Origin: JACCZR01 sp035296565
Lineage (GTDB): Bacteria > Actinomycetota > Thermoleophilia > Solirubrobacterales > Thermoleophilaceae
DNA: 64,000 nucleotides
Direction: 5' to 3'
Assembly (NCBI GenBank): GCA_035296565.1
Contig: DATHAQ010000031.1
Location: forward strand, 1 to 64,000
Program-made: the position numbers and the translations under genes
Notes under the pieces: model-generated
Databases searched by the model: none
The model's input: only the letters and a program-made list of their open reading frames with translations
What the model was told of the DNA's origin: nothing
Shown: one piece after another, positions 38,885 through 48,636 of the stretch
How positions within the stretch are numbered: position 1 is the stretch's first letter
Layout of the letters: every line of letters begins with the position of its first letter

Positions 38885-41310
38885 GGGTCCCGCTCTCATG
38901 GCTGCGCTCGTACTGCGACCCCGGGCTACCCGCCGGCGAGATCGCCGACCTCCTCACCGGCGCGGGCCTGGAGGTCGCGCGTATCGACCGCGTGGGAGTG
39001 GGCGAGGGGCCGTTCCTCGTCGGCCGCGTGCTTCACGTCGAGCAGCACCCCGACGCCGACCGGCTGCGCGTCTGCGCGGTCGATGATGGCTCGGGCGAGG
39101 GGCGGACCATCGTGTGCGGGGCGCCCAACGTGGACGCCGGCCAGACCGTGGCCCTTGCCCTGCCCGGCGCCGTCATGCCCGACGGCACGCGGCTCGGGGA
39201 GGCCGAGTTCAGGGGCGTCCGCTCCAGCGGCATGATCCTGGCCGAGGACGAGCTGGCCATCGGGGAGGACCACGCCGGCATCCTGGAGCTGCCACCCGAC
39301 TGGCCCGTGGGCGACGAGCTGAGGAGCCACCTTGCGATCGCCGACGAGGTGCTCGAGCTGGAGGTCAACCCCAACCGGCCCGACGCGCTCGGCGTCTACG
39401 GCGTGGCGCGCGACCTGCACGCGCTGACCGGTGCGCCGCTGGCCGAGGACCCCACCGAGCGCGACGTCGAGCCTGGCCCCCGTGACGGCATTCCCATCGA
39501 GATCGCCGATCCCGACATCTGCTTGCGCTTCACCGGGCGCGTCTTCGAGGACGTGAGGATGGGCGAGTCGCCGCCGTGGCTCAAGCAGCGGCTCACCGCC
39601 GCCGGCCAGCGTCCGATCTCCAACGTCGTCGACATCACGAACTACGTGATGCTGACCACCGCTCAGCCCCTGCACGCCTTCGACCTGGACGAGGTGCGCG
39701 GCGGGCGGATCATCGTGCGCCGCGCCGAACAAGGGGAGACGATGGTCACCCTGGACGACGTCGAGCGCCGCTTCGACCCCGACATGGCCCTGGTCTGCGA
39801 CGCCGAGGGCCCGAGCGGCATCGCGGGGATCATGGGCGGGCAGGTCTCCGAGGTCTCGGAGAAGACCACCCGTGTCCTGATGGAGGCCGCAACGTGGGTG
39901 GGCTCCAACATCTTGCGCAGCTCCAAGCGGCTGCCGCTGCGCACCGAGGCCTCCGCGCGCTTCGAGAAGCAGCTGCACCCCGAGCAGGCCATGGCCGCGC
40001 AGCGCCTGGCCGCGCGGCTGATGACCGAGGTTGCCGGGGCGCGGACGGCCGGCGAGACGATCGACGTCTACCCGCGGCCGGTGCCGCCGCGCACCGTCCG
40101 GCTACGCCCGGCTCGCCAGGAGCGGCTCCTGGGGAAGAGGATCGACGAGGAGGAGTCCGCGGCGATCCTCGAGCGGCTGGGCTTCGAGTCCGAGGGGCCG
40201 GAGAGCTGGCGGGTGCCCTTCTGGCGCGACTCCGACGTCCAGCGCGAGGCGGACATGATCGAGGAGGTGGCACGGGTCCACGGCCTGGACCGCCTGCCGG
40301 CGACGCTCCCCGCGCGGCGCGAGGCGACCGGCGGGCTCACCGGGCACGCCGGGCTGCGCCGTCGGCTGGAGGACGCCCTGCGCCACCGCGGCCTCTACGA
40401 GACCGTCTCCTACAGCTTCATCGCGCCGGCCGCGCTCGACCGGCTGCGACTGGGCGAGGGCGACCCCGCGCTCGCCATCGCCAACCCGCTCAGCACCGAC
40501 CAGAGCGTGATGCGCCCGCTGCTGCTCCCCGGCCTGCTCGACGCCGCGCGGCACAACAACGCCCACGACCGGCCCGACCTCGCGCTGTTCGAGTCCGCGC
40601 ACGTCTACCGGCCGTCGGCCGTGCCGCCGCCCCGGTCGGGCGACGGCCCGCAGACCTCGCCGCGTGGCGTGCGGCCGTCCGACGAGCATCACCACCTCGG
40701 CGCGCTGATGCTCGGGACGGTGGAGCGGGGCTGGCGCTCACGGTCGGTGGAGGTGGACTTCCACGTGCTGCGGGGCGTGCTGGAGGCCGTACTCGCAGCG
40801 GCGGGCGTGGAGTGGCGAGCCGAGCCCGCCCTGCGCCCGTACCTGCACCCCGGGCGCACGGCGGCGATCCTGGCCGGGGAGCGGGAGATCGGCTGGCTCG
40901 GCGAGCTGCACCCCTTGGCGGCCCGCGGCTGGGATCTGGGCGGGCACCCCGGGGGTGCCTTCGAGCTCGACGTCGACGCCCTCGCCGTGCTCGCGGTCGA
41001 GGCCGAGGAGGGCTTCCGCGACGTGACCAGCTTCCCCGCCGTGCTGCAGGACATCGCCGTGGTGGTGCCGGAGGAGGTCCCCGCGCAGACCGTCCAGCAG
41101 GCGGTGGCCGAGGGCGGGGGCGAGCTCCTGCGTCGCGCCCGCGTGTTCGACGTCTTCCGCGGCGAGCAGCTGGGCGCGGGGCACAAGTCGCTGGCCCTGC
41201 GGCTCGAGTTCCGCGCGCCGGACCGCACGCTCACCGACGAGGAGGTCGCCGCTCGCCGCTCGGCCATCGAGGGCGCGCTGGCCCGGATCGGGGGGCGGCT
41301 CCGTGCCTGA
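38881..41310 (+). CDS. pheT: Phenylalanyl-tRNA synthetase beta subunit
   Basis: 809 residues from ATG 38881 (MRVPLSWLRSYCDPGLPAGE), overlapping pheS by 4 bp. Domains: EMAP/tRNA-binding-like (VLHVEQHPDADRLRVCAVDD), B3/B4 editing (VVDITNYVMLTTAQPLHAFD), B5 (RPARQERLLGKRIDEEESAA), synthetase-like core (VSYSFIAPAALDRL, LLLPGLLDAARHNNAHD) and the C-terminal FDX-ACB domain (VTSFPAVLQDIAVVVPEEVP). Complete. Confidence 0.97.
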   Translation: MRVPLSWLRSYCDPGLPAGEIADLLTGAGLEVARIDRVGVGEGPFLVGRVLHVEQHPDADRLRVCAVDDGSGEGRTIVCGAPNVDAGQTVALALPGAVMPDGTRLGEAEFRGVRSSGMILAEDELAIGEDHAGILELPPDWPVGDELRSHLAIADEVLELEVNPNRPDALGVYGVARDLHALTGAPLAEDPTERDVEPGPRDGIPIEIADPDICLRFTGRVFEDVRMGESPPWLKQRLTAAGQRPISNVVDITNYVMLTTAQPLHAFDLDEVRGGRIIVRRAEQGETMVTLDDVERRFDPDMALVCDAEGPSGIAGIMGGQVSEVSEKTTRVLMEAATWVGSNILRSSKRLPLRTEASARFEKQLHPEQAMAAQRLAARLMTEVAGARTAGETIDVYPRPVPPRTVRLRPARQERLLGKRIDEEESAAILERLGFESEGPESWRVPFWRDSDVQREADMIEEVARVHGLDRLPATLPARREATGGLTGHAGLRRRLEDALRHRGLYETVSYSFIAPAALDRLRLGEGDPALAIANPLSTDQSVMRPLLLPGLLDAARHNNAHDRPDLALFESAHVYRPSAVPPPRSGDGPQTSPRGVRPSDEHHHLGALMLGTVERGWRSRSVEVDFHVLRGVLEAVLAAAGVEWRAEPALRPYLHPGRTAAILAGEREIGWLGELHPLAARGWDLGGHPGGAFELDVDALAVLAVEAEEGFRDVTSFPAVLQDIAVVVPEEVPAQTVQQAVAEGGGELLRRARVFDVFRGEQLGAGHKSLALRLEFRAPDRTLTDEEVAARRSAIEGALARIGGRLRA

Positions 41311-42289
41311 GCACCGAGTAGCCGTCCTGGGAGCGGCGGGCTACGGCGGCGCGTTGTGCGCGGCGATCGTCAACGCCCATCCGTCGCTCGAGCTCACCGC
41401 GGTCACCGCCCGCTCGGACGCGGGCCGGCGCCACGACGACCTCTATCCGCGCTACGGCGTGGCTCTCAGGCTCGACGAGCCCGACTCCGACCGGGTCGCC
41501 GAGCAGGCCGACGCCGCGCTGGTTGCTTATCCGCACCGCGCCGCCGCCCAGGCGGTGCGGGAGCTGCGCGCGCGGGGCCTGAAGGTGGTCGATCTCTCGG
41601 CGGACTTCCGGCTGGGGCAGGAGGCCTACGAGCGCTGGTACCAGCCTCACGAGGCGCCCGACCTGCTGCAGGAAGCCGTTTACGGGCTGCCCGAGCTGGG
41701 CCACCGTGAGGAAATCGCGCGCGCTCAGCTGGTGGCCGCGCCCGGCTGCAACTCCACAGCGGCGCTGCTGGCGCTGTGGCCGCTGCGCGAGATCGCGCGC
41801 GACGCCGTGGTCGACATCAAGACCGGAGTGTCCGGTGCGGGGCGGGAGGCCACCCAGGAGACCCACTTCGTCAGCGCCACGGACAACGTCAACCCGTACA
41901 AGACGGAGGGTCACCGGCACGTCGCCGAGTTGCAGCAGGAGCTGCCCGAACGCATCCGCTTCTCCTTCGTGCCGCACCTGCTCCCGATCGACCAGGGGCT
42001 GATGGCCTCCTGCTTCGTGAGCGTCGAGGGGGAGCCCACGCGCGCCGAGGTGGCCACGCTGTTCGAGGACGCCTATCGCGACGAGCCCTTCGTGGAGGTG
42101 GCCGGCGCGCCGCCGCACACGAGCCACGTCAAGGGCACCAACCGCGCCCGCGTCTACGCCACCGTCGACGAGAGCGGCCGGGTGCTGGTCTTCTCCGCCA
42201 TCGACAACCTGTGGAAGGGCGCGTCGGGCCAGGCCGTGCAAGACCTCAACCTGATGTTGGGGCTGCCCGAGCAGGAGGGCCTGGCGTGA
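41303..42289 (+). CDS. argC: N-acetyl-gamma-glutamyl-phosphate reductase
   Basis: 328 residues from GTG 41303, overlapping pheT by 8 bp. NADPH-binding VLGAAGYGGALCAAIV, active-site Cys in VAAPGCNSTAALLALWPL, and the catalytic His region VPHLLPIDQGLMASCFV. Third step of arginine synthesis. First of argC-argJ-argB-argD, all overlapping, so one translation-coupled operon. No arginine repressor gene is in the window. Confidence 0.96.
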   Translation: MPEHRVAVLGAAGYGGALCAAIVNAHPSLELTAVTARSDAGRRHDDLYPRYGVALRLDEPDSDRVAEQADAALVAYPHRAAAQAVRELRARGLKVVDLSADFRLGQEAYERWYQPHEAPDLLQEAVYGLPELGHREEIARAQLVAAPGCNSTAALLALWPLREIARDAVVDIKTGVSGAGREATQETHFVSATDNVNPYKTEGHRHVAELQQELPERIRFSFVPHLLPIDQGLMASCFVSVEGEPTRAEVATLFEDAYRDEPFVEVAGAPPHTSHVKGTNRARVYATVDESGRVLVFSAIDNLWKGASGQAVQDLNLMLGLPEQEGLA

Positions 42290-43521
42290 GCTTCTTTCGC
42301 TCCCGCTGGGTGGAGGCGCCCGTGCATGCGCGGGAGCTCGAGCCGCACGCCCTGCCGGCCGGCTTCCGCGCGGCGGGCGTGGCCGCCGGACTCAAGCCCG
42401 AGGGGCCCGACGTCGGCGTGCTGGCCTCCGACTCCCCGTCCACGACCTCCGCCGCCCGCTTCACCACCAATGCCCGCGTGGGCGCGCCAGTGGTGGTCTC
42501 CCGGGCGGCGCGCCTGGACCGCCTGCGCGCCGTGGTGGCCAACTCGGGCGGCTCCAACGTCGGCGACGGGCAGCGCGGCTACGACACGGCCGTCGCCGTG
42601 CAGGGGGCCGCGGCCGAGGAGCTGTCGCTGGAGCCGGCGCAGGTGGGCCTGGCCTCCACCGGAGTGATCGGGGTGGAGCTCCTCCGCGATCGCGTGGTGA
42701 GCGGCGCTCGCGAGGCCTGCGGAGCGCTCGGGGACGACGCCGACGCCTTCTCGCGGGCGATCCTCACCAGCGACAGCGGGCCGAAGCGGGTGTGCCTGGA
42801 GGTCGGGCTGCCGTCCGGGACGGTCCGCCTGGCCGCCCAGGCCAAGGGCGCGGGGATGATCGAGCCCCGCTTCGCCACCATGTTCTGCTTCGCGCAGACC
42901 GATGCCGAGGTGAGCGCCGAGACGCTGGAGCTGCTCACCGGCGTCTGCGTCAGGCGGTCTTTCGACCGCATCTCGGTGGACGGCCAGCTATCCACCAGCG
43001 ACACCGTCTACGTGCAGGCCGGCGGCGGCTCGGGCGTGCGGGTGGAGCCCGAGAGCCCGGACGAGCTTGCCCTGGGCGAGGCCCTCGACGCGGTGATGCG
43101 CCAGCTGGCGCTGGACATCGTGAGCGACGGCGAGGGCGCCGAGCGGGTGGGGCGCGTGGTGGTCAACGGCCCGGCCGAGGCGGTGGAGCCGGTGGCGCGG
43201 GCGGTGGCCAACTCGCCGCTGGTCAAGACGGCGCTGCACGGCGCGGACCCCAACTTCGGCCGCATCCTCCAGGCTGCCGGAGCGGCATGGCCGCCGGGCG
43301 AGCCCTTCGTGGCCGATCTGGCCATCGAGGGCCGCCAGCTGGTCAGCGCCGGCGACGCCGTGGGCGTGGGCCCCGAAGAGCTCGCCGAGCTCTCGCGGGC
43401 GGTGGACGGACACGAGGTCGAATACGAGTTGACGTTGGCCGGCGAAGGAGGAGAGACCGAGGTCTTCTTCTCCGACCTCTCCGAGGAGTACGTGAGCTAC
43501 AACGCCGAGTACACGAGCTGA
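42286..43521 (+). CDS. argJ: Ornithine acetyltransferase/N-acetylglutamate synthase
   Basis: 411 residues, GTG overlapping the argC stop. Self-cleaving enzyme: the cleavage site with the nucleophile Thr lies in KGAGMIEPRFATMFCFAQTD (usually ATML; here ATMF). Also NSGGSNVGDGQRGYDTAVAV, STGVIGVELL and ALHGADPNFGRILQAAGAAW. It recycles the acetyl group from acetylornithine to glutamate. The N-terminus is about 25 residues longer than in many homologues (FFRSRWVEAPVHARELEPH). Confidence 0.95.
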   Translation: MSFFRSRWVEAPVHARELEPHALPAGFRAAGVAAGLKPEGPDVGVLASDSPSTTSAARFTTNARVGAPVVVSRAARLDRLRAVVANSGGSNVGDGQRGYDTAVAVQGAAAEELSLEPAQVGLASTGVIGVELLRDRVVSGAREACGALGDDADAFSRAILTSDSGPKRVCLEVGLPSGTVRLAAQAKGAGMIEPRFATMFCFAQTDAEVSAETLELLTGVCVRRSFDRISVDGQLSTSDTVYVQAGGGSGVRVEPESPDELALGEALDAVMRQLALDIVSDGEGAERVGRVVVNGPAEAVEPVARAVANSPLVKTALHGADPNFGRILQAAGAAWPPGEPFVADLAIEGRQLVSAGDAVGVGPEELAELSRAVDGHEVEYELTLAGEGGETEVFFSDLSEEYVSYNAEYTS

Positions 43522-44360
43522 TGCGCGACGTCGCCACCCTCCTCGAGGCGCTCCCCTACATCCGGGAGTTCCACGGCCAGACCGTGGTCATCAAGTACGG
43601 CGGCGCGGCCATGACCGACGCCCAGCTCAAGGAGGAGTTCGCGCGCGACGTCGTGCTCCTCAAGTACGTCGGGATGAACCCGGTCGTCGTGCACGGCGGT
43701 GGCCCGGACGTCACCGCCTACATGGAGCGCCTGGGCATGGACGTCCGCTTCGAGCAAGGGCTGCGCGTCTCCGACGAGGCCACCGTGGAGGTGGCCAAGA
43801 TGGTGCTCGTCGGCAAGCAGAACAAGGACATCGTCCTGCGGCTGGGCCGCCACGGGCAGCCGGCGGTGGGGCTCTGCGGCGACGACGGCCTGCTGTTCCG
43901 CGCGCGCAAGCAGCTGGCCGGCGAGACCGACATCGGCTTCGTGGGGGAGATCGAGTCGGTCAACGTGGACGTGCTCAACCACATCGCCGAGGACTACATC
44001 CCGGTGATCGCCTCGGTGGGAGCCGACGCCCTGGGCAACTCCTACAACATCAACGCCGACGCCGCGGCAGCGGCCGTGGCCGCCGCGCTGGGCGCCCACA
44101 AGGTGCTGTTCCTGACCGACGTCGAGGGCTGGCGGGAGGATGCCACCGACCCCGGGTCGCTGATCTCCGAGGCAACCGTGCAGGAGGTGCGCGAGCGCCT
44201 GGACGGCGTCCACGGCGGCATGCGCCCCAAGCTCGAAGCTTGCGTTGCGGCGCTGACGGCCGGGGTCTCGGCCGCCCATATCGTCGACGGCCGCGAGGAG
44301 CACACGCTGCTGCTCGAGCTGTTCACCGACAAGGGCATCGGGACCAAGTTGTGTCCTTAG
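43521..44360 (+). CDS. argB: Acetylglutamate kinase
   Basis: 279 residues; ATG shares bases with the argJ stop (TGATG). Amino-acid kinase fold: TVVIKYGGAAMTDAQLKEEF, VVVHGGGPDVTAYMERLGM, NKDIVLRLGRHGQPAVGLCG, YNINADAAAAAVAAALGAHK and GVHGGMRPKLEACVAALTAG. It phosphorylates N-acetylglutamate, the usual point of arginine feedback inhibition. Overlaps argD by 10 bp. Confidence 0.97.
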   Translation: MRDVATLLEALPYIREFHGQTVVIKYGGAAMTDAQLKEEFARDVVLLKYVGMNPVVVHGGGPDVTAYMERLGMDVRFEQGLRVSDEATVEVAKMVLVGKQNKDIVLRLGRHGQPAVGLCGDDGLLFRARKQLAGETDIGFVGEIESVNVDVLNHIAEDYIPVIASVGADALGNSYNINADAAAAAVAAALGAHKVLFLTDVEGWREDATDPGSLISEATVQEVRERLDGVHGGMRPKLEACVAALTAGVSAAHIVDGREEHTLLLELFTDKGIGTKLCP

Positions 44361-45490
44361 AGGAGCTCCAGAAGCTCGAGCGCGAGGCGCTCATGCCCAC
44401 CTACGCGCGCAACCCCGTCGAGTTCGTGCGCGGCGAGGGCACGCGACTGTGGGACAGCGAGGGGAACGAGTACCTCGACTTCCTGACGGGCATCTCGGTC
44501 GTCCAGCTGGGCCACTCCCACCCGGCGCTGGTCGCCGCGGTGCGCGCGCAGGCCGAGCGCCTGATGCACGTCGGCAACCTCTACTACTCCGAGCCCGGCG
44601 TGCGGCTGGCCGCCCGGCTGTCGGAGCTGGCCCTGGGCGGCAAGGCGTTCTTCACCAACTCCGGCGCCGAGGCGGTGGAGTGCGCGCTCAAGCTCGCTCG
44701 CAAGCAGAAGCGGGGGGGCGACGTGGTCGTGCTGGAGAAGGGCTTCCACGGACGGACCTTCGGCGCCCTCTCGGCCACGCCGCAGGAGGCCAAGCAGGCT
44801 CCCTTCGCGCCGCTGGTGCCGGGCTTTCGGGTGGCCCCCCGCGACAGCACCGACCTGCCCGTGGACGAGCGCACCGCCGCCGTGCTCGTCGAGCCGATTC
44901 AGGGCGAGTCGGGAATCCTGCCGGTGGACCCCGGCGTGCTGCGGGCGGCCCGCGAGGCCTGTGACGCGCACGGGGCGCTGCTGATCTTCGACGAGATCCA
45001 GTGCGGCATGGGGCGCACCGGCGACCTGTGGGCCTGGCAGGGGCTGGGCGTGAGGCCCGACGTGATGACGGTGGCCAAGGGCCTGGGCGGTGGCCTGCCG
45101 ATCGGCGCCTGCCTGGCCGGCCCGGCCCACGCCGACGTCCTGCGGGCGGGCGACCACGGCTCGACCTTCGCCGGCGGGCCCGTGGTGGCGTCCGCGGCCC
45201 AGGCTGTGCTCGACGTGGTCAGTGAGCCGGCCTTCCTCGCCGAGGTGGCCCGCAAGGGCGAGCTGCTGGCCGCCGGGCTGCGCGACCTCGGCCTGCCCGA
45301 CGTCCGCGGACGCGGGCTGATGCTCGCCTTCGGCGCGTCCGAGGCCCCCGACCTCGCCCGCCGGCTGCTATTCGAGCGACGGCTGGTGGTCAACGCCACC
45401 GGCCCGGACACGATCCGCCTGCTGCCGCCGCTCACCGTCGCCGACGAGGAGATCGTGGAGGCGCTCGCCCGCCTGGCCCCTCGCGGCTGA
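44351..45490 (+). CDS. argD: Acetylornithine aminotransferase
   Basis: 379 residues from GTG 44351 (VSLEELQKLEREALMPTYAR); a later ATG at 44393 is possible but would cut the N-terminal helix. Class III PLP enzyme: FFTNSGAEAVECALKLARKQ, GFHGRTFGALSATPQEAKQA, LLIFDEIQCGMGRTGDLWAW and the Schiff-base lysine in MTVAKGLGGGLPIGAC. Last gene of the argCJBD operon; argF, argR and argH are not present. Confidence 0.96.
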   Translation: MSLEELQKLEREALMPTYARNPVEFVRGEGTRLWDSEGNEYLDFLTGISVVQLGHSHPALVAAVRAQAERLMHVGNLYYSEPGVRLAARLSELALGGKAFFTNSGAEAVECALKLARKQKRGGDVVVLEKGFHGRTFGALSATPQEAKQAPFAPLVPGFRVAPRDSTDLPVDERTAAVLVEPIQGESGILPVDPGVLRAAREACDAHGALLIFDEIQCGMGRTGDLWAWQGLGVRPDVMTVAKGLGGGLPIGACLAGPAHADVLRAGDHGSTFAGGPVVASAAQAVLDVVSEPAFLAEVARKGELLAAGLRDLGLPDVRGRGLMLAFGASEAPDLARRLLFERRLVVNATGPDTIRLLPPLTVADEEIVEALARLAPRG

Positions 45491-45577
45491 CACGGTGGGG
45501 TCAGCGGCGCGAAGCCCGCGGACCACGGGTTGTGCGCGCTCGGGCAAGAAGCCGGGCCGCGGGTTAGAGTTCGGCCC

Positions 45578-47116
45578 ATGAGCGAAGAGAAGAAGCGCAC
45601 CACCACCGACTCCGGCATCCCCGCGACAAGCGACGAGTTCTCGCTCACTGTGGGCCCCAGCGGCCCGATTGCGCTCCACGACCACTACGTCGTGCAAAAG
45701 ATGCAGCACTTCAACCGCGAGCGGGTGCCCGAGCGCGTGGTGCACGCCAAGGGCGGCGCCGCCCACGGCTTCTTCGAGGTCACCGAGGACGTGACCCAGT
45801 ACACGAAGGCCGACTTCCTGCAGCCCGGCAAGCGGACCGACACCTTCCTTCGCTTCTCGACGGTGGCCGGCGAGCAGGGCTTCGCCGACACGGTTCGCGA
45901 CCCCCGCGGCTTCGCCATCAAGTTCTACACCGACGAGGGCAACTTCGACATGGTCGGCAACAACACGCCGGTCTTCTTCGTGCGCGACCCGTCGAAGTTC
46001 CAGGACTTCATCCACAGCCAGAAGCGCCTGCCCGACACCGGCATGCACTCCCACGAGATGCAATGGGACTTCTGGACGCTCTCGCCCGAGTCCGCCCACC
46101 AGGTCACGATCCTCATGTCCGACCGCGGCATCCCCGCCTCCTGGCGCCACCAGCACGGGTTCTCCAGCCACACCTACTCGTGGGTGAACGCCAGCGGTGA
46201 GCGCTTCTGGGTCAAGTACCACTTCAAGACCGAGCAGGGGATCCAGAACCTGCCGGAAGCCGACGCCGATCGCATCGCCGGCGAGGACCCGGACTACCAC
46301 CGGCGCGACCTGTTCGACTCGATCGCCAAGGGCGACCACCCGTCCTGGCGGCTCGAGGTGCAGATCATGCCCTTCGACGAGGCCGCGGATTACCGCTTCA
46401 ACCCGTTCGACCTGACCAAGGTCTGGCCCAAGTCCGACTACCCGCCGATCACCGTCGGCCGGCTGACCCTCGACCGCAACCCGGCCAACTTCTTCGCCGA
46501 GGTCGAGCAGGCCGCGTTCAAGCCGGCCAACCTGGTGCCGGGCACGGGCCTGAGCCCGGACAAGATGCTGATGGCGCGCATCTTCTCCTACCACGACACC
46601 CACCTGCACCGCGTGGGCGTGAACGCCGAGCAGCTGCCGATCAACGCCCCCAAGGCCGAGGTCACCTCGTACAACAAGGACGGGTCGATGACCTACCGCC
46701 ACGCGGGCGGCCAGCCGGTCTACGCGCCGAACTCGTTCGGGGGCCCGGAGGCCGTCGGCCCGGAGATGGGCGCCGACCTCGGCTGGGGCGTCGAGGGCGC
46801 CGAGCTCGGGCGCTACGCCTACGAGAAGCACGCGGAAGACGACGACTTCGTTCAACCGCGCGCGCTCTACAACGAGGTGATGGACGACGGCAACCGCGAG
46901 GCGCTGGTCAACGGCATCGTCGGCCACGCGAGCACTCCGGAGGTCACCGACTCCATGAAGGAGCGCGTGGTCGCCTACTGGGCCAACGTCGACCAGGAGC
47001 TGGGCGCCAGGATCGCTGCCGGGCTCGGGACCTCGAACGGCCGGGGTGCCAACGGCTCGGGCCCCGCCTCGCCGGAGGCCACCGAGCTGCTGGCCGAGCG
47101 CGCCAACCGGGCATGA
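45578..47116 (+). CDS. katA: Heme catalase (monofunctional)
   Basis: 512 residues from ATG 45578. Distal-side residues: His in RVVHAKGGAAHGFFEVTED and Asn in DMVGNNTPVFFVRDP. Proximal heme Tyr in ARIFSYHDTHLHRVGVNAEQ. It decomposes hydrogen peroxide. Length fits the small-subunit clade. The gene stands alone between arg genes; no Fur/PerR-type box is obvious upstream. Confidence 0.96.
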   Translation: MSEEKKRTTTDSGIPATSDEFSLTVGPSGPIALHDHYVVQKMQHFNRERVPERVVHAKGGAAHGFFEVTEDVTQYTKADFLQPGKRTDTFLRFSTVAGEQGFADTVRDPRGFAIKFYTDEGNFDMVGNNTPVFFVRDPSKFQDFIHSQKRLPDTGMHSHEMQWDFWTLSPESAHQVTILMSDRGIPASWRHQHGFSSHTYSWVNASGERFWVKYHFKTEQGIQNLPEADADRIAGEDPDYHRRDLFDSIAKGDHPSWRLEVQIMPFDEAADYRFNPFDLTKVWPKSDYPPITVGRLTLDRNPANFFAEVEQAAFKPANLVPGTGLSPDKMLMARIFSYHDTHLHRVGVNAEQLPINAPKAEVTSYNKDGSMTYRHAGGQPVYAPNSFGGPEAVGPEMGADLGWGVEGAELGRYAYEKHAEDDDFVQPRALYNEVMDDGNREALVNGIVGHASTPEVTDSMKERVVAYWANVDQELGARIAAGLGTSNGRGANGSGPASPEATELLAERANRA

Positions 47117-47197
47117 TTGCCGAGCGGGCGGCGCTCGGCCGGCCGTCGCCTGGACTGCGCTCCGGTCGATAGGAGTCCGTCGCTAGGGTCCGCCGCC

Positions 47198-48463
47198 GTG
47201 GCGGACCGCGCACCACGCACGGCCTCGTACGAGGCCGACCCCGAGCAAGTCGAGCGCGTCCTGCTGCTCTACTCGGGCGGCCTGGACACGAGCGTCATGC
47301 TCAAGTGGATCCAGGACGAGTATGGCGCCGAGGTCGTGGCCCTCACCATCGACCTCGGACAGCCCGGCGAGGACTTCGAGGTGGTGGAGGGCAAGGCTCT
47401 GAGGCTCGGCGCCTTGGAGTGCCGGATCGTCGACGCTCGCGAGGAGTTCGCGCGCGACTACGTGGCGCCCGCCATCAAGGCCAACGCGCTGTACGGCGGC
47501 GGCTATCCGCTGTTCACCGCCCTAGGACGGCCGCTGATCGCCAAGCTCGCCGTCGAGGCGGCGCGCGAGACGGGCTGCGACACCGTGGCCCACGGCTGTA
47601 CCGGCAAGGGCAACGACCAGGTCCGCATCGAGGCGACGGTGGCCACGCTGGCCCCCGAGCTCAAGGTGATCGCGCCCGTGCGCGAGTGGCAGATGGGCCG
47701 CGAGGAGGAGATCGAGTACGCGCGCAAGCACGGTATCCCCGTCAAGGGAGGCACCGAGGCGCCGCCGTACTCGATCGACGACAACCTCTGGGGCCGCTCC
47801 AGCGAGGGCGGGCCGATCGAGGACCTCGCCGAGCCGCCGCGCGACGACGTCTTCGACCTCGTCACGCGGCCCGAGGAGGCGCCCGACGAGCCCGAGGACG
47901 TCGCCGTCGAGTTCGAGCGCGGCGTCCCGGTGGCGCTCGCCGGTGAGCAAATGGGCCTGGTCGAGCTGCTGGAGCGCGCGGGCGAGCTGGGCTCACGCCA
48001 CGGCGTGGGGATCGTGGACCACATCGAGGACCGGATCGTCGGCCTGAAGGTGCGCGACCTCTACGAGGTGCCCGCGGCGGCGATCCTGCTGCCCGCCCAC
48101 CAGGAGCTCGAGAAGCTCGTGGGCACCATTCACCAGAACAACTTCAAGCACACCCTCGACCGCCACTGGGCCTATCTGGTCTACGGCGGGCTTTGGCACG
48201 AGCCGCTGCTCGGGGATCTCAACGCCTTCATGGAGAGCGTCAACGAGCAGGTGACCGGCACGATCACAATGCGCCTCTACAAGGGCAGCGCCCGGCCGGT
48301 GGCCCGCAGCTCGCCGAACGCGCTGTACGACCCGGAGCTCGCCGGCTTCGGCGAGTCCGGCGGCTTGTTCAGCCAGTCGGCGAGCCCCGGCTTCATCGAG
48401 CTGTGGAGCCTGCAGACGCGCATGGCGTATGCAATCCGGAACCGGGGTAAGGAGACCTCATGA
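47198..48463 (+). CDS. argG: Argininosuccinate synthase
   Basis: 421 residues from GTG 47198. The PP-loop LLLYSGGLDTSVMLKWIQDE binds ATP; VAHGCTGKGNDQVRIEATVA and YSIDDNLWGRSSEGGPIEDL contact aspartate and citrulline; the C-terminus (IHQNNFKHTLDRHWAYLVYG) completes the tetramer helix. It joins citrulline and aspartate. Separated from argCJBD by katA. The stop overlaps a 57-aa gene. Confidence 0.96.
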   Translation: MADRAPRTASYEADPEQVERVLLLYSGGLDTSVMLKWIQDEYGAEVVALTIDLGQPGEDFEVVEGKALRLGALECRIVDAREEFARDYVAPAIKANALYGGGYPLFTALGRPLIAKLAVEAARETGCDTVAHGCTGKGNDQVRIEATVATLAPELKVIAPVREWQMGREEEIEYARKHGIPVKGGTEAPPYSIDDNLWGRSSEGGPIEDLAEPPRDDVFDLVTRPEEAPDEPEDVAVEFERGVPVALAGEQMGLVELLERAGELGSRHGVGIVDHIEDRIVGLKVRDLYEVPAAAILLPAHQELEKLVGTIHQNNFKHTLDRHWAYLVYGGLWHEPLLGDLNAFMESVNEQVTGTITMRLYKGSARPVARSSPNALYDPELAGFGESGGLFSQSASPGFIELWSLQTRMAYAIRNRGKETS

Positions 48464-48633
48464 CCACAAAGAGCTACACCGTCCTCGGCTGGGTCGTCTG
48501 GCAGGTCGGCTCCCGGGTCGCCAAGCGCAAGATGGCCGACAACAAGCTGAAGCTGGGCGCGGCAGGCGTCGTAGCCGCGGTGGTCGTCGGCGGCGTGATC
48601 GCCGCCAAGTCCGCCGGCGGCGACGAAAGCTGA
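48460..48633 (+). CDS. Small membrane protein coupled to argG (57 aa)
   Basis: ATG overlaps the argG stop (ATGA). MTTKSYTVLGWVVWQVGSRV is followed by a basic stretch (AKRKMADNKLK) and one membrane segment (LGAAGVVAAVVVGGVIAAK). Two short amphipathic or membrane helices are likely. No family is recognised. The tight coupling to argG is from position only. Confidence 0.65.
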   Translation: MTTKSYTVLGWVVWQVGSRVAKRKMADNKLKLGAAGVVAAVVVGGVIAAKSAGGDES

Positions 48634-48636
48634 CGC

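Noticed and set aside
45491..45577. PerR/Fur box before the catalase gene
   Set aside because: No convincing AT-rich palindrome is present in the short upstream region.
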